64,000 nt of DNA from Lachnospiraceae bacterium MC2017 (GTDB lineage Bacteria; Bacillota; Clostridia; Lachnospirales; Lachnospiraceae), in assembly GCA_000701625.1 (NCBI GenBank), contig KL370806.1, forward strand, positions 1 to 64,000. Direction: 5' to 3'. Shown piece by piece: positions 51,866 through 61,549 of this stretch (positions are counted from its first letter, which is position 1; the number at the start of each line of letters is the position of its first letter). Position numbers and translations under genes: made by a program. Below the pieces are notes generated by a model, which was not told the DNA's origin, ran no database searches, and worked only from the letters and a program-made list of their open reading frames with translations.

Positions 51866-52738
51866 TCAGTCCTTAAAGAAAAGTTCTTTTACTTCTTCCA
51901 CCGGCATATCCTGACCGGTGTACAGCTTAAATGCAGATACCCCCTGCCAAAGAAGCATTCCTTTTCCGTTTACAGTCTTACATCCTGCAGCCTTTGCATC
52001 TTTAAGAAGCTTTGTTTCAGCAGGATTATAAACTGTGTCTGCCACTACCAGATCTTTATGAAAAGCAGACAGATCCTTTACTACTGACTGGTCCTCAAAA
52101 TTCGGCTTCATTCCGACGATCGTGGCATTTACAAAGATATCACTTGATAGAATCTCTTCAGTCATTTTTGCCGTGTCTGCGAGATCAAATACATTTACAA
52201 CACATTCAGGAACCGCATTTCTGATCTTTTCAGCCATCTCCACAACTCTGTCAAAGAACGCATCCTTCACATTGAAAATAGAAATCTCTCTCGCACCGTC
52301 AAGTGCCATCTGTACCTGGATCGCCGTAGCTGCTCCGCCACCGCCGGCAATGGAGATTTTTTTACCTTTTACCTCTACCCCATGATCTCTGAGATTATTA
52401 TTAAATCCCTCACCATCAGTAATATGTCCTGTAAGCTTTCCGTTGTCATTTACGATCGTATTTACGGCTCCGATGATCTTTGCCGCAGGAGAGAGCTCGT
52501 CCATACACTTGCAGGCAGCGATCTTGTCCGGCATTGTTACATTACAGCCTCTCATATTAAAGGTCTTCATTGCCTGGATAGCATCCGGAACCTTATCTTC
52601 CTTCACATCAAATGCCACATATACATAATCAAGACCAAGCTTTTCAAAGCTGTAATTATACATAGCCGGTGAACCGGAATGTCCGACCGGTGATCCAATC
52701 AGTGCCAGCAGACCTGTATGTCCTGAAATCCTATCCAT
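51866..52738 (-). CDS. aroE: Shikimate/quinate dehydrogenase, second copy
   Basis: 290 residues, paralogous to the gene at 47407. Substrate motif GHSGSPAMYN, catalytic K72 in NVTMPDKIAACKCMDELSP, then GAVNTIV and the cofactor motif GGGGAATAI. The MPDK variant and overall similarity suggest duplication and specialisation, perhaps one enzyme for quinate/3-dehydroquinate and one for shikimate/3-dehydroshikimate. It has its own transcription unit, convergent with the reductase. Confidence 0.92.
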   Translation of the reverse strand: MDRISGHTGLLALIGSPVGHSGSPAMYNYSFEKLGLDYVYVAFDVKEDKVPDAIQAMKTFNMRGCNVTMPDKIAACKCMDELSPAAKIIGAVNTIVNDNGKLTGHITDGEGFNNNLRDHGVEVKGKKISIAGGGGAATAIQVQMALDGAREISIFNVKDAFFDRVVEMAEKIRNAVPECVVNVFDLADTAKMTEEILSSDIFVNATIVGMKPNFEDQSVVKDLSAFHKDLVVADTVYNPAETKLLKDAKAAGCKTVNGKGMLLWQGVSAFKLYTGQDMPVEEVKELFFKD

Positions 52739-52851
52739 AACACTTCCTCCTTAATGCTGTCAGATATTCATTTTCTTAACATCTTTTTGGAATTATAACA
52801 TCTTTCAGATAATTTTACCATTTAAAACGTTAAAGTGATAGAGTATTTTTT

Positions 52852-52889
52852 AATCCTGTGGATATACATCGTTATATATCCACAGGATT
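52852..52889. repeat. Perfect 15-bp inverted repeat
   Basis: AATCCTGTGGATATA and TATATCCACAGGATT pair around 8 bases, 30 bases beyond the BspA-like gene stop. No U-tract follows in either direction, so it may be a transcript-stabilising hairpin or a weak terminator. Confidence 0.55.
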
Positions 52890-52918
52890 GTATCTACTTA
52901 TCAGCTGCTATTAACTTT

Positions 52919-54859
52919 TTATTTTTTCTTTTCTTTTTTTACCTTAAGCGTTATTCCTGCTTTATACTTCTTATTTCCAAAGTAAACAATAATTTTTGAT
53001 GTACCCTTGGACAATACCTTGATATTTCCGTTTTCATCTATTGTAGCAACGCTTGTTTTCTTTGACTCATACTTTGTAGGTTTCAGATATGTGATTCCTG
53101 TGAGCATCTGACTAATTGTTGCATTACCTGCCGAAGATACTACAAGTTTCTTCATGACCGGTTTCTCCACATATATGTAAACTGTTGCTGCCTTACCATC
53201 TCCTGCAAGTGTCACTTCATAAGCACCTGCTTTTCTGCCTGCAAGTTCACCCTTTTTATTGATCCTTACGCCCTTTGCCGGGGAATTCTCAAGTTCTTTT
53301 ACCGTATAGGAACTCGGTGTAAAACCATAAAATGATGAATCGAAAGTTATTTTCTTACTTCCTGCCGTCATAACTGCAGAATGCGACTTAATAACACCCG
53401 TTGACTCCACAAAATCAGGTACAAGGATATCAGGATCTGTTGAATTATAATGGATTACAGTATTATAAGAAAGACCTATCGATTCCAGGTGGTCTGCTAC
53501 CGTGCCGGCATCCACGTAATAATTTGCGCTGTCATCATACCTGTCATAACGGATTTTCTTCCAATCTTCTTCAGAGCCGCTGTAATAGACATCCGTAACA
53601 TTACATACAGACACGCTTCCATCACCGGATCCACCCTCCCAATAATCTTCACCAGAAGCTTCTTCGTAATCCTTCGGTGTCGCATATGGAACGTCATCAT
53701 AGTCTGCAAACGGAGCTGCACCGGATCCCGGTTTTGTAGTATCAAATATGCTAAATGCCTCGTTTCCGATATGCTCAACGCTCTTTGAAATATAAAGCGT
53801 CTTCATATTTGGAGCATTATAAAATGCACGCGGTCCTACTATCTGAACACCTGATGTGATCTTTGCAGTCTTCATCTGATCCATTCCGGCAACCGCCGCA
53901 AAAGCCACAGTCTTTGTTCCTCTTTTAACCTTAAAGGTCTCGCCAACCTTCTTATATGGAACACACATGAGTCCCGGAACAACGATATTATAGAGCTTAT
54001 TCTTCTCTACATAATATGGACAGTACTTCTTATACAGAATGCCATCATCCGTATAGAAATAGTTGCTGTCACTCTTAAGCTCAAATTCCTCAAGCCCCGT
54101 ACAACCTTCAAATGCATCTCCTCTCATATGATGAAGAGCATTAAAGGCAATCTTTGAAATACCACTATCTTTGTAAAACGCTCTCTGTCCTACATGAAAG
54201 GCATTATTAAGAGTGACATCAGTGAGTGCTGTATCTCCATAAAACGCTTTGTGGCTTATTTCATATCCTCCTGTTTCGGATTTAGCTGTTCCAACATAGA
54301 GTTTCTTAAGATTGGGATTCTGTTTAAATGCGCTCCTTCCGATCTGATCAAGTTTATTTTGATCCTCTACATAAATCTCTGTAAGCGCATTTGCATTCCT
54401 TTTTAGAAGATTCTCATAAAATCCCTCTATGTCCTTACCTGCGATTATCTTCTTAAGGTAAGTATTAACATCGTCATCTTCATTTCCGGTACAGGCTTCG
54501 AATATCACAGCACTCATCGTATCGTATTTAATCGTATTCGGACCTGTCGCTGTAAGTACTCCTGAATCTTTATCAAAAGTATATGTATTATTATCCGGAT
54601 CACTGGCATTACTTACAGAAACCGAACTCTGCTCCGAAACATCATTCTCCTGAAGTTCCGGAAGTATATCCTTGTCCAGTGCTACATAATCAATAGATCC
54701 ATCATCCCTTATATATTTCTGAAGCTCAGGATGATAGCTCTGCATTATATTGTTTTTTCCCTCTGTTTCATGCAAATTGTCTGCAGATGCCGTTCCGACA
54801 CTACCCAATGCCATCACTGTTGCAAGTAATACGGCTATCGTACTTTTCCTCTTAATCAT
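52919..54859 (-). CDS. Secreted BspA-like leucine-rich repeat protein
   Basis: About 646 residues. A signal peptide (MIKRKSTIAVLLATVMALGS) ends near TASA. BspA-type LRR units follow, seen as IGRSAFKQNPNLKKLYVG, ISHKAFYGDTALTDVTL and VGPRAFYNAPNMKTLYI. A C-terminal Ig-like region (VATIDENGNIKVLSKGTSKI) ends in a Lys-rich tail. Such proteins are surface adhesins or binders. Of several ATGs, the one at 54859 has AGGAG at 9 bases. No LPXTG is seen. Confidence 0.85.
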   Translation of the reverse strand: MIKRKSTIAVLLATVMALGSVGTASADNLHETEGKNNIMQSYHPELQKYIRDDGSIDYVALDKDILPELQENDVSEQSSVSVSNASDPDNNTYTFDKDSGVLTATGPNTIKYDTMSAVIFEACTGNEDDDVNTYLKKIIAGKDIEGFYENLLKRNANALTEIYVEDQNKLDQIGRSAFKQNPNLKKLYVGTAKSETGGYEISHKAFYGDTALTDVTLNNAFHVGQRAFYKDSGISKIAFNALHHMRGDAFEGCTGLEEFELKSDSNYFYTDDGILYKKYCPYYVEKNKLYNIVVPGLMCVPYKKVGETFKVKRGTKTVAFAAVAGMDQMKTAKITSGVQIVGPRAFYNAPNMKTLYISKSVEHIGNEAFSIFDTTKPGSGAAPFADYDDVPYATPKDYEEASGEDYWEGGSGDGSVSVCNVTDVYYSGSEEDWKKIRYDRYDDSANYYVDAGTVADHLESIGLSYNTVIHYNSTDPDILVPDFVESTGVIKSHSAVMTAGSKKITFDSSFYGFTPSSYTVKELENSPAKGVRINKKGELAGRKAGAYEVTLAGDGKAATVYIYVEKPVMKKLVVSSAGNATISQMLTGITYLKPTKYESKKTSVATIDENGNIKVLSKGTSKIIVYFGNKKYKAGITLKVKKEKKK

Positions 54860-54889
54860 TCGCATTGTCTCCTGATCATGATAATGCCA

Positions 54890-54929
54890 AAAATGTCTTG
54901 CCACATTGGTTCACATGACAAGACATTTT
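54890..54929 (-). terminator. Rho-independent terminator after the hydrogenase gene
   Basis: AAAATGTCTTG and CAAGACATTTT form an 11-bp stem around 18 bases, and TTTTTGG follows on the minus strand. Confidence 0.75.
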
Positions 54930-54945
54930 AAGTTACATGATTTCG

Positions 54946-56454
54946 TTATTTATCCTCTTTGCCCTCGATCCATGTCTTATGGATTATATCATCTCTGAAC
55001 ATCGAGAATTTATCCATCGGATAATTCTTAAGATTCTCAAGAACCTTTCTGTCATCAGCAGCGTCAAGAAGCTGCTTTCTGGCCTTCATGATCTCCATCT
55101 CTGTTCTGTGCTTTGACGGACCGCCAACACAGCCGCCTTCGCAGACCATTCCCTCGATAAAGTCCTCAGGAAGCTTTCCTGCCTTGAGCAGAAGGAGTGC
55201 CTTCTTACACTCGTCACCACCAGCACACTTCTTAAGCTTAATACCGTCAGTATCCTCTCCTCTTTCCTGCATACACTCGATAACTGCATTTGCAACACCG
55301 CCAGATGTAGCAAATCTCTTACCAAAAATTGAAGATTCCTGATACGGATCATCGCAAGGCTTAAGCTCAACACCCTTAGAACGGAGAAGTGCTCTAAACT
55401 CACCATATGTCATTACAAAATCAGCATTCTCCGGTGTGTTCTCCTGATCCGCAGCCTCTGACTTCTTCGCAATACATGGTCCGATAAATACAGTTACGCA
55501 TCCCGGGTTCATTGCTTTCAGATAACGGGAAATAGCGCACATAGGAGATACTACTGTAGACATATTGTCCCTATACTGATCCGGGAAGTGCTTTCTAAGC
55601 ATATTTATAAATGCAGGACAACAGGAAGTTGTCATCTTCTTTCCTTCTGCTCTTGCCTCACTCCACTCTTCAGACTCGTACGCAGCTGTCATATCACCGC
55701 CGAGACCTACTTCTACCATGTCAGTGAAGCCAAGTTCCTTGCAAGCCTGACGAAGGGATCCCATGGTTATCTCTTCACCAAACTGACCCTCTGTTGCCGG
55801 TGCGCACATAGCGAAGACCTTCTTGCCCTCTTTGATTGCCTTGATTATCTGCGTAAGATATGTTTTTGAAGCAGGAGCTCCGAACGGACACGCATGGATA
55901 CAATGTCCACACTCGATACATTTTTCTTCATCAATTACGCAAATGCCATATTCATCATAAGTGATCGCGCCAACAGGACATGCTCTTCTACAAGGACGCT
56001 CAAGATGTACGATAGCATTAAACGGACACGCCTTTGCGCACTGTCCACACTCCTTACACTTGGTAGGATCGATATGTGAACGATGAGTACCGATTGAAAC
56101 TGCTCCAAATTTACAAGCAGACTGACAAGCCTGGCCCATACACTTTCTACAGTTATCTGTAACCGTATATGATGAAATAGGACACTCTTCGCATGCCGGA
56201 CTAAGTATCTGTATCTGATTTTTAGATGTGCTTGAAGGATTAGGATTCTTTCCCTCAGCAAGTCTGATCCTCTGCTTTACAAGCTCACGATCCTTATATA
56301 CACAGCATCTGTAGCTAGCTAACGGTCCGGGACATACATCCAGGATCAACTGCTGCTTATGATCCTCATCCAGCTCATCTTTCCATGCAAGTCTTGCAAC
56401 CTCTTCCATTATTTTGTGCTTCAATGAGACCAGACTTTTGTCATTTGTAATCAT
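54946..56454 (-). CDS. Monomeric [FeFe] hydrogenase, group B type
   Basis: 502 residues. The N-terminal 210 hold a Cys-rich region and several 4Fe-4S motifs (CPISSYTVTDNCRKCMGQAC, CKECGQCAKACPF, CIECGHCIHACPFG). The H-cluster signatures are TSCCPAF (L1), FIGPCIAKKSE (L2) and EGMVCEGGCVGGP (L3), the variant of group B rather than the ExMACPGGC of group A. It probably oxidises or makes H2 with ferredoxin. Single transcription unit with AAAGGAG before the ATG. Confidence 0.9.
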   Translation of the reverse strand: MITNDKSLVSLKHKIMEEVARLAWKDELDEDHKQQLILDVCPGPLASYRCCVYKDRELVKQRIRLAEGKNPNPSSTSKNQIQILSPACEECPISSYTVTDNCRKCMGQACQSACKFGAVSIGTHRSHIDPTKCKECGQCAKACPFNAIVHLERPCRRACPVGAITYDEYGICVIDEEKCIECGHCIHACPFGAPASKTYLTQIIKAIKEGKKVFAMCAPATEGQFGEEITMGSLRQACKELGFTDMVEVGLGGDMTAAYESEEWSEARAEGKKMTTSCCPAFINMLRKHFPDQYRDNMSTVVSPMCAISRYLKAMNPGCVTVFIGPCIAKKSEAADQENTPENADFVMTYGEFRALLRSKGVELKPCDDPYQESSIFGKRFATSGGVANAVIECMQERGEDTDGIKLKKCAGGDECKKALLLLKAGKLPEDFIEGMVCEGGCVGGPSKHRTEMEIMKARKQLLDAADDRKVLENLKNYPMDKFSMFRDDIIHKTWIEGKEDK

Positions 56455-56817
56455 GTTTCAATTTCTCCTTTCAGCTTCTCAAAAACCTTTATGCATCACA
56501 GCATTAGATAAAAGCCGAGAGCCACTCGTCTTTTTCCATCTTCTTGAAATAACACTCATGCCTTTAGCCAATAAGATCTTTCGTAACTTATATGAATTCC
56601 AATGGAATTACCTATAAGTAAAAAAGCACACAATGTCCCTACTGTAAAAAGACCCTACTAGTACAATCGGATTATTCACGTAACTTTTTAACCCCTGTTA
56701 CAACATTAAACACGATCTTTTTTAATTTGACTCTGGCATCATTTTGTTAATTCCTTAACATTATAACATTTAAAAATCCTCCGGGCACAATGTTATTACA
56801 TTTCCCGGAGGACATTG
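56455..56817. other. 363-bp intergenic stretch with one terminator
   Basis: Between the hydrogenase start and the radical SAM gene stop. AT-rich, no plausible gene. It contains the hydrogenase promoter region and, at 56777-56812, a TCCTCCGGG/CCCGGAGGA stem with a TTTTT run on the minus strand, which ends the radical SAM transcript. Confidence 0.7.
56777..56812 (-). terminator. Rho-independent terminator of the radical SAM gene
   Basis: TCCTCCGGG (56777-56785) and CCCGGAGGA (56804-56812) form a perfect 9-bp stem, and ATTTTTAAA follows on the minus strand. Confidence 0.8.
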
Positions 56818-57807
56818 TTATTTCCTTATTCCTCGTTCGTGACCACCCTGACGGTTTGCAGCTTCTTCATTACCTGCAAGAATATTCCTTACGATCTCCA
56901 TACGCATTCCGGCATCAATAAAGTCACAATGCTTACAGAAATCATAATTCTGACGACCTTCTGCGATCTTTCTGCGAACTTCCATAAATTCAGGTGAACC
57001 CCATGCTTCTTTAAGAGGTGTCTTATTAAGATCTCCAAAGTCTGTTACTTCAAAGTTATCACAGCAGCAGAGTCCCATCTTTCCATTAGGCATGATCCAC
57101 ATGTCTGTGAAAGGAAGAAGGCATGTTTCCTTTATAACCTTTTCAGTTGCTTTCTTATTTGGTGCACTTCCTGCCCTATTTGTCAGAACTTCCTTAAGAT
57201 AACGCATCTGGATCAGGATATCGATATTCTCAAATTCCTCCGGATGCATATTTACATACTCATAAATTCTCTGGATATTCTTATGGAGCTTCATATTAAG
57301 ACAATAGTTATTGATAATGAGCTGATCCACATACGGCTGGATTGCCTTTACCTTTTCCAGATCAAGAATGAGTCCATTCGTGGACATAAAGATAAAACTC
57401 TCAGGAAGCTTCTCTCTGGCATATTTATGTCTCTCCACGATCTTTTTATCGAGCCAGGGCTCATTATTTCCATAAAGAGTCAAATGTCCCTTGTAATTCC
57501 AGTCTGCCAGCTGATCGATGATCGAACGATAAAGGTCATCATCGATCTGCATGAAAGGTCTCTTCTCTGCATGGATATTTGCCGTACAAAAAGCACATGT
57601 AGAATTACACCTGTTTATCGTCTCGATATTAACGATATTTGGCTTCGGCACTTCATCTGCATTTAAGAAATAATCGCAGTACTGCTTTTGCATTTTTGAC
57701 CTTGTCAAAAACTGAAGCTTTAAGTATGCATTACTTGCAAGGTTTGGAAGATACTTTCTCGCATTCCATCCAAGCCTGCCCATGAAGTTATTAATCTGAA
57801 TAGGCAT
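56818..57807 (-). CDS. Radical SAM/SPASM-domain protein
   Basis: 329 residues. The radical SAM cluster motif is CNSTCAFC near residue 68 (CxxxCxxC), followed by GNNEPWLD and the SPASM-type region GLCCCDNFEVTDFGDL and FCKHCDFID that would bind a second Fe-S cluster. It overlaps the nucleotidyltransferase by 17 bases, so both act in one pathway. Typical of enzymes acting on peptides or sugar-phosphate units. Substrate unknown. Confidence 0.88.
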   Translation of the reverse strand: MPIQINNFMGRLGWNARKYLPNLASNAYLKLQFLTRSKMQKQYCDYFLNADEVPKPNIVNIETINRCNSTCAFCTANIHAEKRPFMQIDDDLYRSIIDQLADWNYKGHLTLYGNNEPWLDKKIVERHKYAREKLPESFIFMSTNGLILDLEKVKAIQPYVDQLIINNYCLNMKLHKNIQRIYEYVNMHPEEFENIDILIQMRYLKEVLTNRAGSAPNKKATEKVIKETCLLPFTDMWIMPNGKMGLCCCDNFEVTDFGDLNKTPLKEAWGSPEFMEVRRKIAEGRQNYDFCKHCDFIDAGMRMEIVRNILAGNEEAANRQGGHERGIRK

Positions 57808-58522
57808 TAACTAAACTCCTCGCTTTTTCATATTCATCCGGCGTTCCAAACGAGATCATTTTGTCCGTTGGAAAACTCATTACCTTTCCTCCCTGTTCGA
57901 TAATGAGATTGTAAATACCGCTCATAAAGTATTCATTATATGGGCAGGTATCCATGTACTTCTCCGCAGCATTCAGAAAAATGTCTTTATTCCCAAATCC
58001 ATAAGCACCACAGATAGCCTCTCGACTTATGACCTTCTTTTCCGCCGTCTCCACTACGTATCCGTTTTCATTCTTTCTGACATAACTGTATCTCGGTAGA
58101 TCAGATTCAAATGTCACAAGAGTTCCATCAACAGAACGCGCATCCTTTTTATAATACTCGTAAAGTGCCCCACATGTAAAGGTCAGATCGCAATCACAGA
58201 AAATAATCGGTGCATCATTTTTTATTGCGCGCGCTCCTTCCATACAGGTAAGAACTGCACCGTTAAGGACATGATCGAGCACACAGATATCTGCTTCAGG
58301 TGCATATTTTTTTATTTCTTTATCGATTCCAAATTTTTCTATATGCTCTTTTAAAACTACAAATGTCAGGCTTTGCAGTTCTACATGCCCTCTTACCGAA
58401 TCAGTTGCCCATTCAAAAAAATGACGATTTCCAAGCGGAAGAAGCGGTTTAGGACATTCATAACCATTATCAGCAAATCTTGTTCCTGCACCACCCATCG
58501 GCATAATTAAATTAATTTTCAT
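57791..58522 (-). CDS. Sugar-phosphate nucleotidyltransferase-like protein
   Basis: 243 residues with the NTP_transferase motif LIMPMGGAGTRFADNGYECPKPLLPLG at the start and a FCDCDLTF acidic pair near 105. These enzymes attach NMP to sugar or phosphonate groups. The ATG at 58522 is used because AAAGGA lies 9 bases before it; the 47 codons upstream are antisense to tRNA-Leu and its leader. It is followed by the radical SAM gene in overlap. Confidence 0.88.
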   Translation of the reverse strand: MKINLIMPMGGAGTRFADNGYECPKPLLPLGNRHFFEWATDSVRGHVELQSLTFVVLKEHIEKFGIDKEIKKYAPEADICVLDHVLNGAVLTCMEGARAIKNDAPIIFCDCDLTFTCGALYEYYKKDARSVDGTLVTFESDLPRYSYVRKNENGYVVETAEKKVISREAICGAYGFGNKDIFLNAAEKYMDTCPYNEYFMSGIYNLIIEQGGKVMSFPTDKMISFGTPDEYEKARSLVNAYSD

Positions 58523-58551
58523 TTGTATTTTCCTTTTTGCTATGCTATAAT
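58523..58551 (+). promoter_or_regulatory. Sigma-A promoter of tRNA-Leu
   Basis: TTGTAT (58523-58528) and TATAAT (58546-58551) with a 17-base spacer on the plus strand. It predicts a start near 58558, about 22 bases before the tRNA. It overlaps the ribosome binding region of the divergent nucleotidyltransferase gene. Confidence 0.7.
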
Positions 58552-58579
58552 TCTTTTTGCGCGTTTCAATTAAATATTC

Positions 58580-58662
58580 GCCGGCATGTCGGAATGGCAG
58601 ACGAGGAAGACTCAAAATCTTTTGATGGCAACATCGTGTGGGTTCAAGTCCCACTGCCGGCA
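58580..58662 (+). tRNA. tRNA-Leu (CAA anticodon)
   Basis: An 83-nt cloverleaf with a long variable arm. Acceptor GCCGGCA pairs with TGCCGGC, discriminator A follows, and CCA is not encoded. The anticodon loop CTCAAAA carries CAA, reading UUG, and the T-arm contains GGTTCAAGTCC. A terminator follows at 58670. Confidence 0.95.
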
Positions 58663-58669
58663 CTTTATT

Positions 58670-58710
58670 TTCCGCGATCCAGTTTTGGATCAGCGGAATT
58701 TTTATTTTTT
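58670..58710 (+). terminator. Rho-independent terminator of tRNA-Leu
   Basis: TTCCGCGATCC pairs with GGATCAGCGGAA, one bulged A, around AGTTTT, then TTTTTATTTTTT follows. Confidence 0.88.
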
Positions 58711-58762
58711 ATTATGTGAAATTCCCCCGAAATTCTTATTACTTTGTTCTTTCTTATCATCC

Positions 58763-58790
58763 GTAAAAGAGCACGTCATTTCTGACGTGC
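58763..58790 (-). terminator. Rho-independent terminator of the AICAR transformylase gene
   Basis: GCACGTCA (58771-58778) and TGACGTGC (58783-58790) form a perfect 8-bp stem around TTTC. On the minus strand TCTTTTA follows. It ends the run of his/pur genes. Confidence 0.8.
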
Positions 58791-58810
58791 CCCCTTCTTT
58801 ATCACTTTTA

Positions 58811-59989
58811 TCAATGATGGAAAAGTCTCAAACCTGTGAATGCCATCGCTATGCCATGTCTGTTGCAGGCTTCGATAACATTGTCATCACGAATAGAACC
58901 TCCTGGCTGTGCAACATATTTTACACCACTCTTAAAGGCTCTCTCAATATTATCTCCAAACGGGAAGAACGCATCACTTCCGAGAGCAACATCTGTATTC
59001 TTGTCGAGCCATGCTCTCTTTTCTTCTTTCGTAAATACTTCCGGTTTTGTCTTAAAGATCCTCTCCCATTCTCCGTCAGCAATGACATCCATATAGTCTT
59101 CACCAATATACAGATCGATCGCATTATCACGATCCGCTCTGCGAATATTATCAAGGAACGGAAGATTAAGAACCTTTGGTGACTGACGAAGGAACCAGTT
59201 ATCTGCCTTCTGTCCTGCCAGCCTTGTGCAATGGATTCTTGACTGCTGTCCAGCTCCGATTCCAATTGCCTGACCACCCTTCGCGTATGCCACAGAATTA
59301 CTCTGTGTATATTTTAATACGATAAGTGAGATCATCAGATCGATTTTTGCAGAATCAGGTATTTCTTTATTATCTGTAACGATATTATTAAGAAGATCAG
59401 TACTGATAACAGCATTATTATGCCCCTGTTCAAAAGAAACACCAAATACCTGCTTCGTTTCAATCTCTGCCGGAACATACTCAGGATCTATCTGGATCAC
59501 ACAGTAGTTTCCCTTTTTCTTGCTCTTAAGGATCTCAAGTGCCTCAGGCTCATATCCCGGAGCAATGATTCCATCTGACACTTCTCTGTGTACAAGCTTA
59601 GCTGTGTCAACATCGCACACATCAGAAAGGGAAATGAAATCACCGTAGGAACTCATACGGTCTGCACCACGGGCACGTGCATAAGCACAGGCGAGCGGAC
59701 TCAGCTCACCAAGATCATCAACCCAGTAAATCTTTGCTTCGATATCTGTAAGCGGAAGACCTACAGCAGCACCTGCAGGGGATACATGCTTAAATGATGT
59801 GGCTGCCGGGAGACCTGTTGCCTCCTTAAGCTCCTTTACAAGCTGCCAGCCATTAAACGCATCCAGCAAATTGATATATCCCGGTCTGCCATTAAGTACG
59901 GTTATAGGAAGATCACTTCCATCTTCCATAAAAACACGGGCGGGAGTCTGATTAGGGTTACAACCATACTTAAGGGAAATTTCGTTCAT
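58811..59989 (-). CDS. Stand-alone AICAR transformylase
   Basis: 392 residues, phosphoribosylaminoimidazolecarboxamide formyltransferase, the C-terminal activity of PurH without the cyclohydrolase domain. Conserved stretches: [27 protein letters not shown] with catalytic Lys-His, [20 protein letters not shown], and [18 protein letters not shown] at the end. It formylates AICAR with 10-formyl-THF. The IMP cyclohydrolase gene lies just upstream, and HisF/HisH, which release AICAR, lie further upstream in the same run. Confidence 0.95.
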   Translation of the reverse strand: MNEISLKYGCNPNQTPARVFMEDGSDLPITVLNGRPGYINLLDAFNGWQLVKELKEATGLPAATSFKHVSPAGAAVGLPLTDIEAKIYWVDDLGELSPLACAYARARGADRMSSYGDFISLSDVCDVDTAKLVHREVSDGIIAPGYEPEALEILKSKKKGNYCVIQIDPEYVPAEIETKQVFGVSFEQGHNNAVISTDLLNNIVTDNKEIPDSAKIDLMISLIVLKYTQSNSVAYAKGGQAIGIGAGQQSRIHCTRLAGQKADNWFLRQSPKVLNLPFLDNIRRADRDNAIDLYIGEDYMDVIADGEWERIFKTKPEVFTKEEKRAWLDKNTDVALGSDAFFPFGDNIERAFKSGVKYVAQPGGSIRDDNVIEACNRHGIAMAFTGLRLFHH

Positions 59990-60077
59990 CTTACTTGTCT
60001 CCTATCCAGAGCAATATCCATTGTATCAGCCTGCAGTGCTCTGATCCTCTACAGGCTGATATGAAGCCTTCAGAGAA

Positions 60078-60791
60078 TCAGTTATGTTTATTTACAATTC
60101 TTGTTTCATACTCTCCTGTAGCGATATCTATATAACGCACAAAAAGAGAAACCTTATTATCAGCATTGAGAGACTCCCACACATTCTGTGTAAAAGTATC
60201 TATATCACCATCAAGCTCAACAGGTTCCGGTTCACCCTCAAAGCTCGGAAGCGGATTTCCATCCCCCATATATGTATGGATAAAATGTCCCTCTCCAGCC
60301 TTTGGTGCAGAATATGAATATGTAAAACGAAGACACTCTGACGGATCTCCGTTATTACTTTTCAGTATAGACATCATATAATCATAGGAACCGTTTTTCA
60401 CATTCATCACGGCAGAAATACGAGGTGTATAATTCGGTGCATCAGGTTCAAACTCACGGCTTCTCAAAGACTCCTCAAAGCTCTCATCCCTGCTCATCTT
60501 TTCATAGATCGTATCAGTCTGATCACCATTTGTAACGATAGTATGATGCTTCAGTACCCGAACCGGTGCATAAATGATAAGCGATGGATCTTCCATCTTT
60601 GAATCATCATATGCCTGTGTACGGATTCCCTCTCCATCTGCTACAAATACACGGTTACGACTGTTTTCACTCCTGCCCATAATAAAGTAAGCAGTCACAG
60701 CTTTACTGCCGTCAGCGCTCCGTCCGACAACGATACCCCTTCCGGGATATGCGTTTTTCTTCAGTTCCTCGGATAAGTTTCTGATCTTCAT
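60078..60791 (-). CDS. PurO-type IMP cyclohydrolase
   Basis: 237 residues matching the archaeal-type IMP cyclohydrolase family rather than PurH-N. It has the start NAYPGRGIVVGRSADGSKAV, a conserved YFIMGRSENSRNRVF, and FTYSYSAPKAGEGHFIHTYM near residue 180. It closes FAICAR to IMP, the last step of purine synthesis, complementing the stand-alone transformylase that follows 88 bases later. Confidence 0.9.
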   Translation of the reverse strand: MKIRNLSEELKKNAYPGRGIVVGRSADGSKAVTAYFIMGRSENSRNRVFVADGEGIRTQAYDDSKMEDPSLIIYAPVRVLKHHTIVTNGDQTDTIYEKMSRDESFEESLRSREFEPDAPNYTPRISAVMNVKNGSYDYMMSILKSNNGDPSECLRFTYSYSAPKAGEGHFIHTYMGDGNPLPSFEGEPEPVELDGDIDTFTQNVWESLNADNKVSLFVRYIDIATGEYETRIVNKHN

Positions 60792-60853
60792 AAGTTCCTT
60801 TCACGCCTGTGTTCCAGGCTTTTCCATGTGTTTATATCTGCCAGACCGAAAAG

Positions 60854-61549
60854 TCAGTTGGCCGTATGAATATTGTCAATCTGCCAGTCAATAGGATCAA
60901 TACCATTTGACCGTAGGAAATCATTACATTGTGAAAAGTGTTTGCAGCCGAAAAATCCTCTGCTCGCCGATAACGGACTCGGATGAGGTGCTTTCAGGAC
61001 CAACTGTTTCGGGTTATCAAGCATCGCTGCTTTTTCCCCGGCCGGTCTTCCCCATAACATATACACTATAGGTCTGTCCTCTTTATTCACGGCAGAAATG
61101 ATCGCATCGGTGAATTTCTCCCAGCCATGTCCTCTATGAGAAGCAGCCTCATGTGCACGTACAGTCAGCACTGTATTCAGAAGTAGAACTCCCTGATCTG
61201 CCCACTTTTTCAGGTATCCGTTATCCGGAACAAAACAGCCAAGATCACTATGAAGTTCTTTATATATGTTTTTAAGAGATGGTGGAACATCCTTCGCCGA
61301 AACATCCGGTAGAACCGAAAAAGACAATCCGTGCGCCTGATGCTCATTATGATATGGATCCTGCCCCAATATCACAACCTTTACATTGTGAAGCGGAGTC
61401 AGGTGTAAAGCATTGAATATATCCCCACTAGGCGGATATATCACATGATTTGAATATTCTTCTTTTACAAATTTATACAGCTCAGTATAGTAAGGTTTTT
61501 TAAATTCCTCTCCAACAGCACTGAGCCAGTCATTAGTTATTGCCGACAT
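60854..61549 (-). CDS. ung: Uracil-DNA glycosylase
   Basis: 231 residues, family 1 UDG. The catalytic motif [20 protein letters not shown] holds the water-activating Asp, and [15 protein letters not shown] contains the Ser-Pro loop and catalytic His. It removes uracil from DNA. The start overlaps the HisF end by 13 bases, and the gene is carried in the his/pur run with no evident pathway link. Confidence 0.96.
   Translation of the reverse strand: MSAITNDWLSAVGEEFKKPYYTELYKFVKEEYSNHVIYPPSGDIFNALHLTPLHNVKVVILGQDPYHNEHQAHGLSFSVLPDVSAKDVPPSLKNIYKELHSDLGCFVPDNGYLKKWADQGVLLLNTVLTVRAHEAASHRGHGWEKFTDAIISAVNKEDRPIVYMLWGRPAGEKAAMLDNPKQLVLKAPHPSPLSASRGFFGCKHFSQCNDFLRSNGIDPIDWQIDNIHTAN

Noticed and set aside
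58523-58663. 47-codon N-terminal extension of the nucleotidyltransferase
   Set aside because: It is antisense to tRNA-Leu and its promoter; the ATG at 58522 has its own ribosome site and begins the conserved NTP-transferase motif.
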